Assembly: GCA_964579765.1 (NCBI GenBank)
Contig: CAZOIK010000129.1
Location: 1 to 27,858 of the forward strand
Length of the DNA: 27,858 nt
Origin: DATNBT01 sp964579765
Lineage (GTDB): Bacteria > Acidobacteriota > Vicinamibacteria > Vicinamibacterales > CAVVIG01
Direction of reading: 5' to 3'
The position numbers were made by a program, and so were the translations under genes. The notes beneath the pieces were generated by a model. That model worked only from the letters and a program-made list of their open reading frames with translations. It was not told the origin of the DNA and made no database searches. Of the stretch, positions 6,905-14,719 are shown piece after piece (the first letter of the stretch is position 1; every line of letters begins with the position of its first letter).

Positions 6905-8062
6905 ATGGCGTCCGCCAGACACACGCTGTCGGTCGTCGTCCCGGCGTACAACGAGGAGCGTTCGATCGCCGCGTGCCTCGAGCGCGTCCTCACGATTGCG
7001 GACGCCGGCCTCGCGCTCGAGATCATCGTCGTTGACGACGCGTCGAGTGACCGGACGGCACGGATCGCGCGCGACTTCGCGACGCGCCATCCGGAAATCC
7101 GCTTCGTCGGCCACGAGCGGAATTGCGGCAAAGGCGCCGCGCTGCATACGGGCTTTCGGCTGGCGACCGGAGACTTCGTCGCCATCCAGGATGCCGACCT
7201 CGAGTACGACCCGGCCGATCTGAGGCGGCTCGTCGAACCGCTGGCGGCGGGCGCTGCCGACGTCGTGATCGGCTCGCGGTTTCTCGGCGGCGGGCCGCAC
7301 CGCGTGCTGTATTTCTGGCATTCGGTCGGCAACAGGTTCTTGACGCTGCTGTCGAACATGTTCACCGACCTGAACCTGACCGACATGGAGACCTGCTACA
7401 AGGTCTTCCGCCGCGACGTGCTGCAGGCGCTCGAGCTGCGCGAGACACGGTTCGGGTTCGAGCCCGAGATCGTCGCGCAGGTCGCCCGCATGCGGCTGCG
7501 GATCTACGAGATGGGCATCTCGTACGCGGGTCGCACCTACGAGGAAGGCAAGAAGATCGGGGCACGCGACGGCTTCCGCGCGCTCTACTGCATCGCGCGG
7601 TACAACCTGCCCCACGCGCCGCTGCCGGTGCAATTCGCCGGGTATGTCGTCGTCGGCGGCATCGCGGCGCTCGCGAACCTGCTGGTGTTCGGCGCGCTGC
7701 GCGGTCCGTTCTCGGCGTGGGTCGCGGCGCCCGTGGCGTTCGCGATCGCAGCCGCCCTCAACTACGCGCTCTGCGTGCTGGTGCTCTTCCAGCACCGGCC
7801 ATCGCGGACGACGGCCGGCGAGCTCGCCGTGTACTCCGCGGTCGTCGGCGGCGTCGGCGCCGTCGATCTGTTCTCGACGGTCGGCATGCTGGCGGCCGGC
7901 TGGCCGCCCGCGCTCGCGAAGCTCACCGCGTCGGCCGTCGCGCTCGTGTTCAATTTCCTCGGCCGCCGGTACGTCGTCTTCGCCGAGCCCGCCCCTGAAG
8001 CGGAGCCGGCGAGCGTGGCGACGCCGGCGGCCGCCGGATCGTCGATCGCCGAGGCGCCGTGA
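6905..8062 (+). CDS. GT2 glycosyltransferase fused to a GtrA-like membrane domain
   Basis: A 385-residue two-domain protein. Residues 1-230 are a DPM1-like family 2 glycosyltransferase: LSVVVPAYNEE at 8-18, VVDDASSD (D44/D45) for nucleotide binding, GKGAALHTGF and QDADLEYDP (D96/D98) for metal. This group usually transfers a sugar from an NDP donor to polyprenyl phosphate. Residues about 237-365 form a GtrA-like domain of four membrane helices, the type thought to flip polyprenyl-linked sugars. A Pro/Ala-rich tail follows. The fusion suggests synthesis and flipping of a lipid-linked monosaccharide in one protein, which could serve the GT-C enzyme at 19198. It starts 4 bases after the PEP-CTERM stop with no clear ribosome site, so it is probably translationally coupled. 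Confidence 0.9.
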   Translation: MASARHTLSVVVPAYNEERSIAACLERVLTIADAGLALEIIVVDDASSDRTARIARDFATRHPEIRFVGHERNCGKGAALHTGFRLATGDFVAIQDADLEYDPADLRRLVEPLAAGAADVVIGSRFLGGGPHRVLYFWHSVGNRFLTLLSNMFTDLNLTDMETCYKVFRRDVLQALELRETRFGFEPEIVAQVARMRLRIYEMGISYAGRTYEEGKKIGARDGFRALYCIARYNLPHAPLPVQFAGYVVVGGIAALANLLVFGALRGPFSAWVAAPVAFAIAAALNYALCVLVLFQHRPSRTTAGELAVYSAVVGGVGAVDLFSTVGMLAAGWPPALAKLTASAVALVFNFLGRRYVVFAEPAPEAEPASVATPAAAGSSIAEAP

Positions 8063-9219
8063 CGTCGCAGCCCGACGGCCTCCGCGTGCTGTATGCGTCG
8101 ATGCGCGCGTATCCTCCGGATCGCGTGGACGGCGCGCTGAACGCCGCCCACGCGCTGCTGTCGATGCTGCGGGAGCGAGGGCACGCCGTGGAGGCGGTGG
8201 CGGCGATCGGCAAGCATCATCCGGGACGCGTCCGCGGCTACCGCCTCGCTCGGCTCCTCTCGGGACGCCGGCTGCTGGCGTGGCCCGATCGCCGCAACGG
8301 CTATGTCACCCGCCGCGCATGGGGCACGCTGGTCCTCGACGTCGTCGCCGCGCGGATCCGCAGGTTCCGGCCGCACGTGCTGCTCACACAGCTCGACGGA
8401 TGCGAGGCGATTGCCCGGCTTGGCATCGCGCACGGCATTCCGACCGTCGTGTGGATTCACGACAACGAGTTCTCGTTCTTCAACGGCGACGTGCCGAGGA
8501 GCCCGCGGCTGCTGACGCTGGCCTCTTCCGAGTTCGTCTCGCAGCAGGTCGCGCACAGGCTCGGCTACCACTCGACGGTGCTATACCCGCCGATCCGCCT
8601 CGACCGCTGCGTGGCCGCGCGCGACGCGGCGGCCGAGGCCATCACCATCGTCAACCCGGTGAAGGAGAAAGGGGTCGATGTCGCGCTCGCGGTCGCCAGG
8701 CGCTTGCCCCATCGACAGTTCCTCTTCGTCGAGTCGTGGCCGCTTCGCGGCGAGCGGCTGCAGCGCCTGCTCGACTCGCTTGCCGCAACGCCGAACGTCA
8801 CGTTCCGCCGCGTTTCAGACGACATGCGGCCGGTCTACGGCGCCACGCGCCTGCTCCTCGCGCCGTCCCAATGGGTCGAGGCGTTCTGCATGGTCGTCGT
8901 CGAAGCGAACGCGAACGGCATTCCCGCCGTCGTCAGCCGCATCGGCGGCCTGCCGACGACGCTCGGGCCCGGCGGCGTGCTCGTCGATCCGGACGCGCCC
9001 GCCGACGTCTGGGCGGCGGCCGTCGAAGACGTGCTCTCGAGTCCGGCGCGCTACGACCAGCTCGCCGCGCAGGCGCGATGCAACGCCGCCCGCGACGAAT
9101 TCAACGCCGACCGCATCGTCGATCGGTTCGTCGCGCTGGCGACATCTCACGTGGATCGACGCGAGGTGGACGCCTCGCCGCATGACGATTCTGTACGAGC
9201 CGGTCTGTCGCGGCGCTGA
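8059..9219 (+). CDS. GT4-type glycosyltransferase
   Basis: A 386-residue cytoplasmic GT-B enzyme. It starts at a GTG that overlaps the previous stop (GTGA). The N-domain opens with RVLYASMRAYPPDRVDGALNAAHALL. The C-domain has the retaining-GT EX7E motif in EAFCMVVVEANANGIP (E274 and E282), plus a NPVKEKGVDVA stretch typical of the donor-binding domain. The N-terminal acceptor side is not recognisable as a particular specificity. It probably adds one sugar to the lipid-linked repeat unit or to a glycan for the PEP-CTERM protein. Family confidence is good; donor and acceptor are unknown. Confidence 0.88.
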   Translation: MTSQPDGLRVLYASMRAYPPDRVDGALNAAHALLSMLRERGHAVEAVAAIGKHHPGRVRGYRLARLLSGRRLLAWPDRRNGYVTRRAWGTLVLDVVAARIRRFRPHVLLTQLDGCEAIARLGIAHGIPTVVWIHDNEFSFFNGDVPRSPRLLTLASSEFVSQQVAHRLGYHSTVLYPPIRLDRCVAARDAAAEAITIVNPVKEKGVDVALAVARRLPHRQFLFVESWPLRGERLQRLLDSLAATPNVTFRRVSDDMRPVYGATRLLLAPSQWVEAFCMVVVEANANGIPAVVSRIGGLPTTLGPGGVLVDPDAPADVWAAAVEDVLSSPARYDQLAAQARCNAARDEFNADRIVDRFVALATSHVDRREVDASPHDDSVRAGLSRR

Positions 9220-10336
9220 ACACGCGCCGTTCAACGCGGCGCTGCTGGCGACGACGCTCGAAGCGTATCCGCGACGCGCCGTGATGTTTCTCGCCGAACC
9301 GGAGCATCTGGGCGAGGTCCGCGCCCTGCTCGATCGCACAACCGCGAACGCCATCGTGTGGCAGCCGCTCGACATCGCGCCGCGCGACTGCCGTGCCTTC
9401 CGCGCCCGCCTGCCCTACGAGTGGCGAGTCGTCGCTGAGGTGCTCGGTGTCGCCGCTCGCGTCCGCGGAATGCGCGTGATTGCGTGTGCCGTGACGCACG
9501 CAGGCCTCGCCGCGCTCGAGGGCCAGCTCCTGACGCGCGCCTGGACGACCAGCGTCGCCGTCGTCCACCACAGCGGGCTGTCCGCGACGCTCGGTTCGCG
9601 ATCGACGCGCGCGCTCCTGCGCTGGACCGCCGGCGGCCGCATCCGCCATGTCGTGCTCGCGCGCAGCATTCTGCGGACCGCCACCGACGCGATGCCGGGC
9701 GCGCGCGGGATCGCAAGCATTCGGCATCCGTATCTGTTTCCTCCCGTGGACCTGGCGCGATCCGCATGGCCCGCAGGCGAGCCGCCGCGATTTGGTTTCC
9801 TCGGCCTCGCCAGCGAGGACAAGGGATTCGATCGCTTCTGCCGCGTCGCCGCCGCTGCCTCGCAGGCGCTTCCGGAGAACGCCGTGCGGCCGCGCTTCGA
9901 GCTTGTCGGCCGGCTCGACTCCGCCAGCCGGGACGCGCTCGCCACGCTCGACCCCGGGGGGCACGTCGAGATCGGCTCGCGCAACGGACCCATGGCGCGA
10001 TCGCTCTATGAGGCGCGCGCCGACGCGCTCGCCTACGCGATTCTGCCGTACGCGCCGACACACGACCTGGCCAGCAGCGGCGCGATTCTCGACGCGTTCG
10101 GGCGGGCGACGCCGTGCATCGCGCTTCGAACGCCGCTCTTCGAGGAGTACTTCTCGCTGATGGGCGACATCGGCTACCTGTGTGCCGACGAGCGGGAACT
10201 GACCGCCGTCGTCCGCGACATCGTGCGCTGCCGTCCGCTCGAGCGCTATGCCGCGCAGCGTCGAGCCATCGTCGAGCGGCGCGTGCTCTTCACGCCCCGG
10301 TATGTCGCGCGCGAGCTGCGCCAGGTGCTCAGTTGA
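9182..10336 (+). CDS. Divergent GT-B glycosyltransferase-like protein
   Basis: A 384-residue protein, in a third frame overlapping the previous gene by 38 bp. ATG 9182 is preceded by GAGGTGG about 11 bases upstream. The start MTILYEPVCRGAEHAPFNAALL and the internal FGFLGLASEDKGFDRF (204-219) look like the two halves of a GT-B fold, the second being the switch into the donor domain. YAPTHDLASSGAILDA near 290-305 sits where GT4 enzymes bind the donor, but I cannot see a standard EX7E pair. It may be a distant GT4/GT1 relative of altered specificity. Its stop overlaps the stop of the convergent secreted-protein gene by 8 bp, leaving no room for a normal terminator. Confidence 0.78.
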   Translation: MTILYEPVCRGAEHAPFNAALLATTLEAYPRRAVMFLAEPEHLGEVRALLDRTTANAIVWQPLDIAPRDCRAFRARLPYEWRVVAEVLGVAARVRGMRVIACAVTHAGLAALEGQLLTRAWTTSVAVVHHSGLSATLGSRSTRALLRWTAGGRIRHVVLARSILRTATDAMPGARGIASIRHPYLFPPVDLARSAWPAGEPPRFGFLGLASEDKGFDRFCRVAAAASQALPENAVRPRFELVGRLDSASRDALATLDPGGHVEIGSRNGPMARSLYEARADALAYAILPYAPTHDLASSGAILDAFGRATPCIALRTPLFEEYFSLMGDIGYLCADERELTAVVRDIVRCRPLERYAAQRRAIVERRVLFTPRYVARELRQVLS

Positions 10337-11372
10337 GCGCGCGTCCGGCCGGAGGCGGCGGCGGCTCGGCGCCACCGCGCGCGAACGGCGGCACCGAGGG
10401 CAGGTAGATTTCGGTGAACGCGTACTGACCGATCGGCTGGATGGCGAAATACATTCCGCCGGGCGGCTGCGCCATCGGAGGTGACGTCCACAGCACGCCC
10501 TGATACGCGTTGCCTGGTGTCGACACGATCGATCCGCTCCGCGTCGCGGACGCCAGGCCCGCGCGATGCAGCGACGTCGTCGCGTAGTGCACCGCGTAGG
10601 CCTGCGGCGAGTTCTTCGGACCGGCCCAGCTCAGCTCGTAATGCTCGCCGGTGTAGGTCGCCGTGACCGAGGCGACCAGATTGTCGGGCTCGCCGCCAAC
10701 CTGCGCGAACTCGACGTCGGCGAACGTGTAGGTGTGATTGCCCCACACCGCCGGGTCGCCGTACTCGTCGGTGACATAAAAGCGTGTGAGCGCGTCGAAG
10801 TAGTGCACGCCAATCGTCGCGAACGTCGGATCCTCCGTCCAGTTGATGTTCGGATCCTGTCCGACTTTGTGCTGCACCTGCCGATTGAGCGTCACCAGCA
10901 TCCACTGCCCAGGCGTCCAGTTCGCATACAGGTAGTGATAGTAGTGGTCGCCCTGATTCGACGGCTCGCCGTCGTTCACCTTCGCGTACGTGCCGACTTC
11001 AGCCGTCTGCGCGCCGCCTGGCCGGTGGGTGATGGTCGCGTTCGTCTTCATCCAGAACGACAGGCGATTCACGTCGGCGTTCCACTCGCCCGACCGGAGA
11101 TTGCCTTTGGCGAATCCCGAGATCGACGAATAGGGATACGGCAGGAACTGAAAGTAGGGCCGCTTCGACGCCGGCACGGTGAGCTCGAACGTGCGATCGA
11201 CAATCGCGCCCGTCTGCCCGTTCCAGTCCGAGCCGGGCGGTCCGAGATATGGCTGCCACAACGGCGAGGGCGGGCTGTCGTGGTTCATCCGGACCGAGGA
11301 GAAATCTTCGAGCACGATCGGCGCGGTCTGGGCCCGCAGACCGGCAAAGGCGATGACGGCGAGTGCCGCCAT
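10329..11372 (-). CDS. Secreted protein of unknown function with a C-terminal Fn3-like region
   Basis: A 347-residue predicted exported protein that I do not recognise. A short hydrophobic leader (MAALAVIAFAGLRAQ) precedes a mature part rich in aromatic residues, for example YFQFLPYPYSS and HYYHYLYANW. The first ~200 residues look like a beta-rich domain (RLSFWMKTNATITHR, WTPGQWMLVTLNRQV), as in carbohydrate-binding or jelly-roll domains. Residues about 230-310 (PDNLVASVTATY...ELSWAGPKNSPQAYAVHYATTS) look like a fibronectin type III module. It ends in a Pro-rich tail. ATG 11372 is used; a very basic stretch lies in frame just upstream (RSRRRRGR), so a non-standard CTG start at 11414 overlapping the methyltransferase stop would give a better signal-peptide n-region. 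By position it may bind, cut or shape the polymer outside the cell. Confidence 0.75.
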   Translation of the reverse strand: MAALAVIAFAGLRAQTAPIVLEDFSSVRMNHDSPPSPLWQPYLGPPGSDWNGQTGAIVDRTFELTVPASKRPYFQFLPYPYSSISGFAKGNLRSGEWNADVNRLSFWMKTNATITHRPGGAQTAEVGTYAKVNDGEPSNQGDHYYHYLYANWTPGQWMLVTLNRQVQHKVGQDPNINWTEDPTFATIGVHYFDALTRFYVTDEYGDPAVWGNHTYTFADVEFAQVGGEPDNLVASVTATYTGEHYELSWAGPKNSPQAYAVHYATTSLHRAGLASATRSGSIVSTPGNAYQGVLWTSPPMAQPPGGMYFAIQPIGQYAFTEIYLPSVPPFARGGAEPPPPPAGRALN

Positions 11373-11410
11373 CAGCGCAGCCCGACCTCTCCTCCGCCGC
11401 GATCGTCCCG

Positions 11411-12301
11411 TCAGGACGGCAGACAGAACCGGTCTCCGTGGACGTGCAGCAGCGGCTGCCGGCCCGACGCCGAACGCTGCGCGATCAGGAACAGCGCGCT
11501 GCGCACGTCGAGCAGGCGGCGGTTGATGACGTACGTGAGCCAGTGCCGCGCGATGGCCCGCCAGCAGATCGCCGCCGGCTGAAAGCCGCCGCGCTGCAGG
11601 ACGGCGTCGAGCGCGACGGTGTCGATGCCCAGCGCGGGCCGCTCGATGAGGGCGTTGTCGATCTCGTTCAGGATGTTGCGCGGCGTCGGCAGGATGCGCA
11701 TTCGTCTCAACACCGCGCGGATGACGACCCACGGGTTGTACAGCCGCCGCTCGACGAACTCGTGGGCGGCGCCGTCGGCCCGGCCGACCGCGCGCGCCGC
11801 AGCCGTCAGCGTCTGGTGCGAGCGCGGCTCGAACGCCGTGTAGATGATCGCTTCGTCGCTCGCGACGCGAGTCATCCGCGCGTACGTGGCTTGGTAGTCG
11901 GGCAGATGGTGCAGGAAGCTCGACGAGCAGATGACATCGTAGCGTTCTTGCGCGGTCTCCAGAAACGAGTCGATGTCGCTGTGTACCGTCCGCAGCGTGC
12001 CCGCTCCGGCGCGGCCCGCCTTGGCGTGCAGCCGCTCCAGCATCTTCGCAGAGATGTCCACCGCCGTGACCTCGGCCCCGCGCGCGAGGAACTTCATCGT
12101 CAGGTTCCCGGTGCCCGCGCCGCAGTCGAGCACCCGCAGCGGGTGCCCCACTCGCCCCAGCACGTCGGCGATGGCCTGGATGTCGTCGAGGAACATCGCC
12201 TGCGCGAAGCCATTCCGGATGTACGGCTGCGTCTCGTCGTAGTGCGACGCCTCGTCGTCGTGGAACTGCTCGTTTGCGATCAGGATGGCGTCTGCAGACA
12301 T
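11411..12301 (-). CDS. Class I SAM-dependent methyltransferase
   Basis: A 296-residue cytoplasmic methyltransferase. SAM motif I is VLDCGAGTGN (57-66), followed by the acidic VTAVDIS loop and, after that, YDVICSSSFLHHLPD, the usual post-motif region of small-molecule methyltransferases. An extra C-terminal ~120 residues (NPWVVIRAVLRRMRILPTPRNILNEIDNALIERPALG) contain no motif I know and may bind the acceptor. ATG 12301 has GGAGG about 5 bases upstream. It follows the next methyltransferase by 10 bp and precedes the secreted protein by 38 bp. It probably methylates a sugar or lipid-linked intermediate of this locus (inference). Confidence 0.88.
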   Translation of the reverse strand: MSADAILIANEQFHDDEASHYDETQPYIRNGFAQAMFLDDIQAIADVLGRVGHPLRVLDCGAGTGNLTMKFLARGAEVTAVDISAKMLERLHAKAGRAGAGTLRTVHSDIDSFLETAQERYDVICSSSFLHHLPDYQATYARMTRVASDEAIIYTAFEPRSHQTLTAAARAVGRADGAAHEFVERRLYNPWVVIRAVLRRMRILPTPRNILNEIDNALIERPALGIDTVALDAVLQRGGFQPAAICWRAIARHWLTYVINRRLLDVRSALFLIAQRSASGRQPLLHVHGDRFCLPS

Positions 12302-12311
12302 CGGTCCTCCG

Positions 12312-13226
12312 TCAGGCCCTCACGGCGAGAATGCGGCTGTCGATCGCCGTCAAATCATCCGGTGCCATGCCGCGGAATCGCTCGGCCAGGAGCATGGTCG
12401 GCAGTGCGGCGAGGCTGCGCGGATCCAGTTTGACCTCGGTGCGAACCACGTCGAAGCCCTCGCCCCGGAGCATCGTCAGATACTCGGAAGGCCGCAGGCG
12501 GTTCTGATAGTTCTGCGGGTGCAGACATGTCAGCCGCCACGCGAAGTCCGACAGCGTCAAGAAGTGCACGCGTGAGATGCGGGCGTCGTCGAAGGCCCAG
12601 TGATCGGCCGTGTCGATGAAATGGAGCATCCGCCCGCCCGGCGCCAGCACGCGCCTGGCTTCCGTGACGATCCCGCCGAGCACGCTCGCGGGGATGTGTT
12701 CGAGCACGGCCCGCGAGAAGATCAGATCCAGGCTGCCGCTTTCGATCGGCAGGCGCCTCGCGTCGGCGGGCGCGAGGTAGCGCATGTTGAACGGGGCGAG
12801 GCAGTCGGACAGGCGCGCCGACGGCGTGAACGCGAGCCTCGACGCGACCACGTGCTCGGGGAGCGCGAGCCGATCGGCGATCTCGGGGATCTTGTTCGCG
12901 AGCAGCGCGACGGCTCGTGCGACGAGTGCCGGTTCGAGGAGCGGCACGGCGTCAACGAGCAGAATCGATCGGCAGCCGGCGATCGCGTACAGCAGCGGAA
13001 TCAGCGGCTGCCAGCCGGTACCGATCTCGAGCACGGTCGCGCGCTCGAAGCAGAACCCGGCGTCGCGCAGCCAGCCGATCTGGACGAGCCCTTCCTCGAT
13101 CGTCCACGCCTCGCGCCCTGGCTTGTCGTCATAGCCCACATATCGATGCTTCAGCCGGCGCAGCGGCGCCTGGAACGGGACGCATGCCTTCGCCGCATCG
13201 ACGGCGGCCCGCAGTTCCCACCTCAT
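12312..13226 (-). CDS. Second class I SAM-dependent methyltransferase
   Basis: A 304-residue protein. SAM motif I is VLEIGTGWQP (65-74), strand 2 ends in ILLVDAV, and LDLIFSRAVLEHIP, then RVLAPGGRMLHFID, mark the later motifs. The N-terminal 60 residues (RRLKHRYVGYDDKPGREAW) are a distinct cap. It is clearly different from the neighbouring methyltransferase, so they are not a recent duplication. The start overlaps the stop of the O-ligase-like gene by four bases (ATGA). Methylation of sugar hydroxyls or of chain ends is likely. In ABC-exported glycans such marks at the non-reducing end are read by Wzt_C. Confidence 0.88.
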   Translation of the reverse strand: MRWELRAAVDAAKACVPFQAPLRRLKHRYVGYDDKPGREAWTIEEGLVQIGWLRDAGFCFERATVLEIGTGWQPLIPLLYAIAGCRSILLVDAVPLLEPALVARAVALLANKIPEIADRLALPEHVVASRLAFTPSARLSDCLAPFNMRYLAPADARRLPIESGSLDLIFSRAVLEHIPASVLGGIVTEARRVLAPGGRMLHFIDTADHWAFDDARISRVHFLTLSDFAWRLTCLHPQNYQNRLRPSEYLTMLRGEGFDVVRTEVKLDPRSLAALPTMLLAERFRGMAPDDLTAIDSRILAVRA

Positions 13227-14539
13227 GACGCCGCACCCACAGGCTCCGGAGCCGCAGGTGCGGCCGCGGCGCCGGCCGCCAGCGCGTCGAGAACGGGGAC
13301 GATGGCAATCAGCCAGAGCAGGACTTCGGCTTTGAAGAGGTTCATGAACTGCCCTGAGACGAGAAAGGCGGCGATGCAGACGCCGACGGCCGCGCGACAG
13401 CCGGCGACGCTCAACGGCAGGCCGGACGAGTCGAGGCGGCGCAGGCGGAACAGCCGCGCGATGACCCAGATGTACAGGCCCGCGAAGAGGAGCAGGCCGG
13501 GCACACCTTCGTCCACGAGCACGGCCATCCAGGTGTTGTGCGCCGACCGGCGGCCGTCGGTCAGAATCTCCTCGGGTATGTACTGCGGACTGAGCACCTC
13601 GTTGCCCTGGCTGCCGGCGCCGAACGGATGATCCATCGCCATCCGCCAGTTCGCCTCCGCAATCGTCAGGCGTGACGCCGCGCTCGGATCCATCTGCTCT
13701 TCGTCGGTCTGGGTGATCGACGCGGCCCGCGTCCAGAACAGCGAGTCGTTGCGCGCGAGGACGAAGAACAGCACCGTCGCGAGCGCCAGGCTCGACGTCA
13801 CGATGACACGCCGTCGTTTCGGCGCGAAGACGAGGGCCGCCACGCCCGCGGCGATCAGCCCGAGCAGCGTGCCGCGGCTGGCGGTCAGGATGATGCCGTT
13901 GAGGATGAACGGGATGGCCAGGAACGCGAGCCACTTCTTCTTGCCGTCGACGGTGAGAAACAGGAAGCCGGCAAACGCGAGGCCGGTCACCAGGTGGAAC
14001 CCGAGCACGTTCGAGTCGTCGATGCCCGGGCCGAGCACCGCTTCCCATCGGCCGGATACATCGCTCATGAAGCCGGTCCAGCCCCACAGAAAACAGCCGA
14101 GGACGTGTACCCATCCAAACCGCTCGAGCGTCACGCCGTCGGTCAGGATCGTGTAGAGCACGTACGACAGCACCGCGTACTTCGTGTAGAGCATCGCGCC
14201 TTCGATGTGGAGATCGGGCGAGACCGCCCACAGCGTCTGCAGCCACATCCACGCGACGAACAGCAGCAATAGCCGCGTGCCCCAGCTCCGCGTCCACCCA
14301 GGCCGCGTGGACGGCCGGTCGCGGTGCGCGGCGACGTACAGCACGAGCGCCGCCGCCGTGGCGCCCGCCGCGAGCAGCGACCAGCGGACATCGGGCAGCT
14401 CGGAGCCCCACCAGCGCGACGGCGGCAGGTTGTAGAACGCCCAGACATACGAGAGCAGGCCGAAGCTCGGATGCCGCACGAACGCGAGCACGAGTCCGAG
14501 CGCGTAGATGCCGAGAAAGCCGATCGCCGTGAGGCTCAT
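13223..14539 (-). CDS. O-antigen ligase/polymerase-like membrane protein (exosortase-associated O-ligase type)
   Basis: A 438-residue polytopic inner-membrane protein with about ten hydrophobic helices. It shows the Wzy_C/WaaL features TASRG (219-223) and SAHNTWMAVLVDEGVPG (332-348), inside and after the long periplasmic loop, and GRWEAVLGPGIDDSNVLG (163-180). The opening RHPSFGLLSYVWAFYNLPPSRWW recalls the O-glycosylation ligases of exosortase loci. Proteins of this family join an undecaprenyl-linked glycan to lipid A, to protein, or to another repeat unit. Given the PEP-CTERM protein, protein glycosylation is possible, as is polymerisation; sequence alone does not decide. ATG 14539 has GGAG 8 bases upstream. 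It is first in block C. Confidence 0.88.
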   Translation of the reverse strand: MSLTAIGFLGIYALGLVLAFVRHPSFGLLSYVWAFYNLPPSRWWGSELPDVRWSLLAAGATAAALVLYVAAHRDRPSTRPGWTRSWGTRLLLLFVAWMWLQTLWAVSPDLHIEGAMLYTKYAVLSYVLYTILTDGVTLERFGWVHVLGCFLWGWTGFMSDVSGRWEAVLGPGIDDSNVLGFHLVTGLAFAGFLFLTVDGKKKWLAFLAIPFILNGIILTASRGTLLGLIAAGVAALVFAPKRRRVIVTSSLALATVLFFVLARNDSLFWTRAASITQTDEEQMDPSAASRLTIAEANWRMAMDHPFGAGSQGNEVLSPQYIPEEILTDGRRSAHNTWMAVLVDEGVPGLLLFAGLYIWVIARLFRLRRLDSSGLPLSVAGCRAAVGVCIAAFLVSGQFMNLFKAEVLLWLIAIVPVLDALAAGAAAAPAAPEPVGAAS

Positions 14540-14719
14540 CGCGTCAGCTCCGTGCAAGCCGACTGCCTGCGATTTCCGCCGCCCGGAGCGGCATTCGGGC
14601 ACCGGCGGGCCGACTTTCTCAGGACATTAGTCTGCCTGGCCGCGGACGAATCGCAATCGGCCGGCCGCCCACGCTCTGCATCGACGGGCACACGCCTTGC
14701 CTCATCGCGCTTTGTCCGC
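14540..14719. promoter_or_regulatory. Divergent promoter region between blocks C and D
   Basis: 180 bp between the O-ligase-like gene (minus) and the deacetylase (plus), holding no gene. On the minus strand GG-N10-GC with TTGC at the -12 side (14653-14666) has sigma-54 core spacing, but in such GC-rich DNA this may be chance. No clear -35/-10 pair is visible on either strand. Confidence 0.4.
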
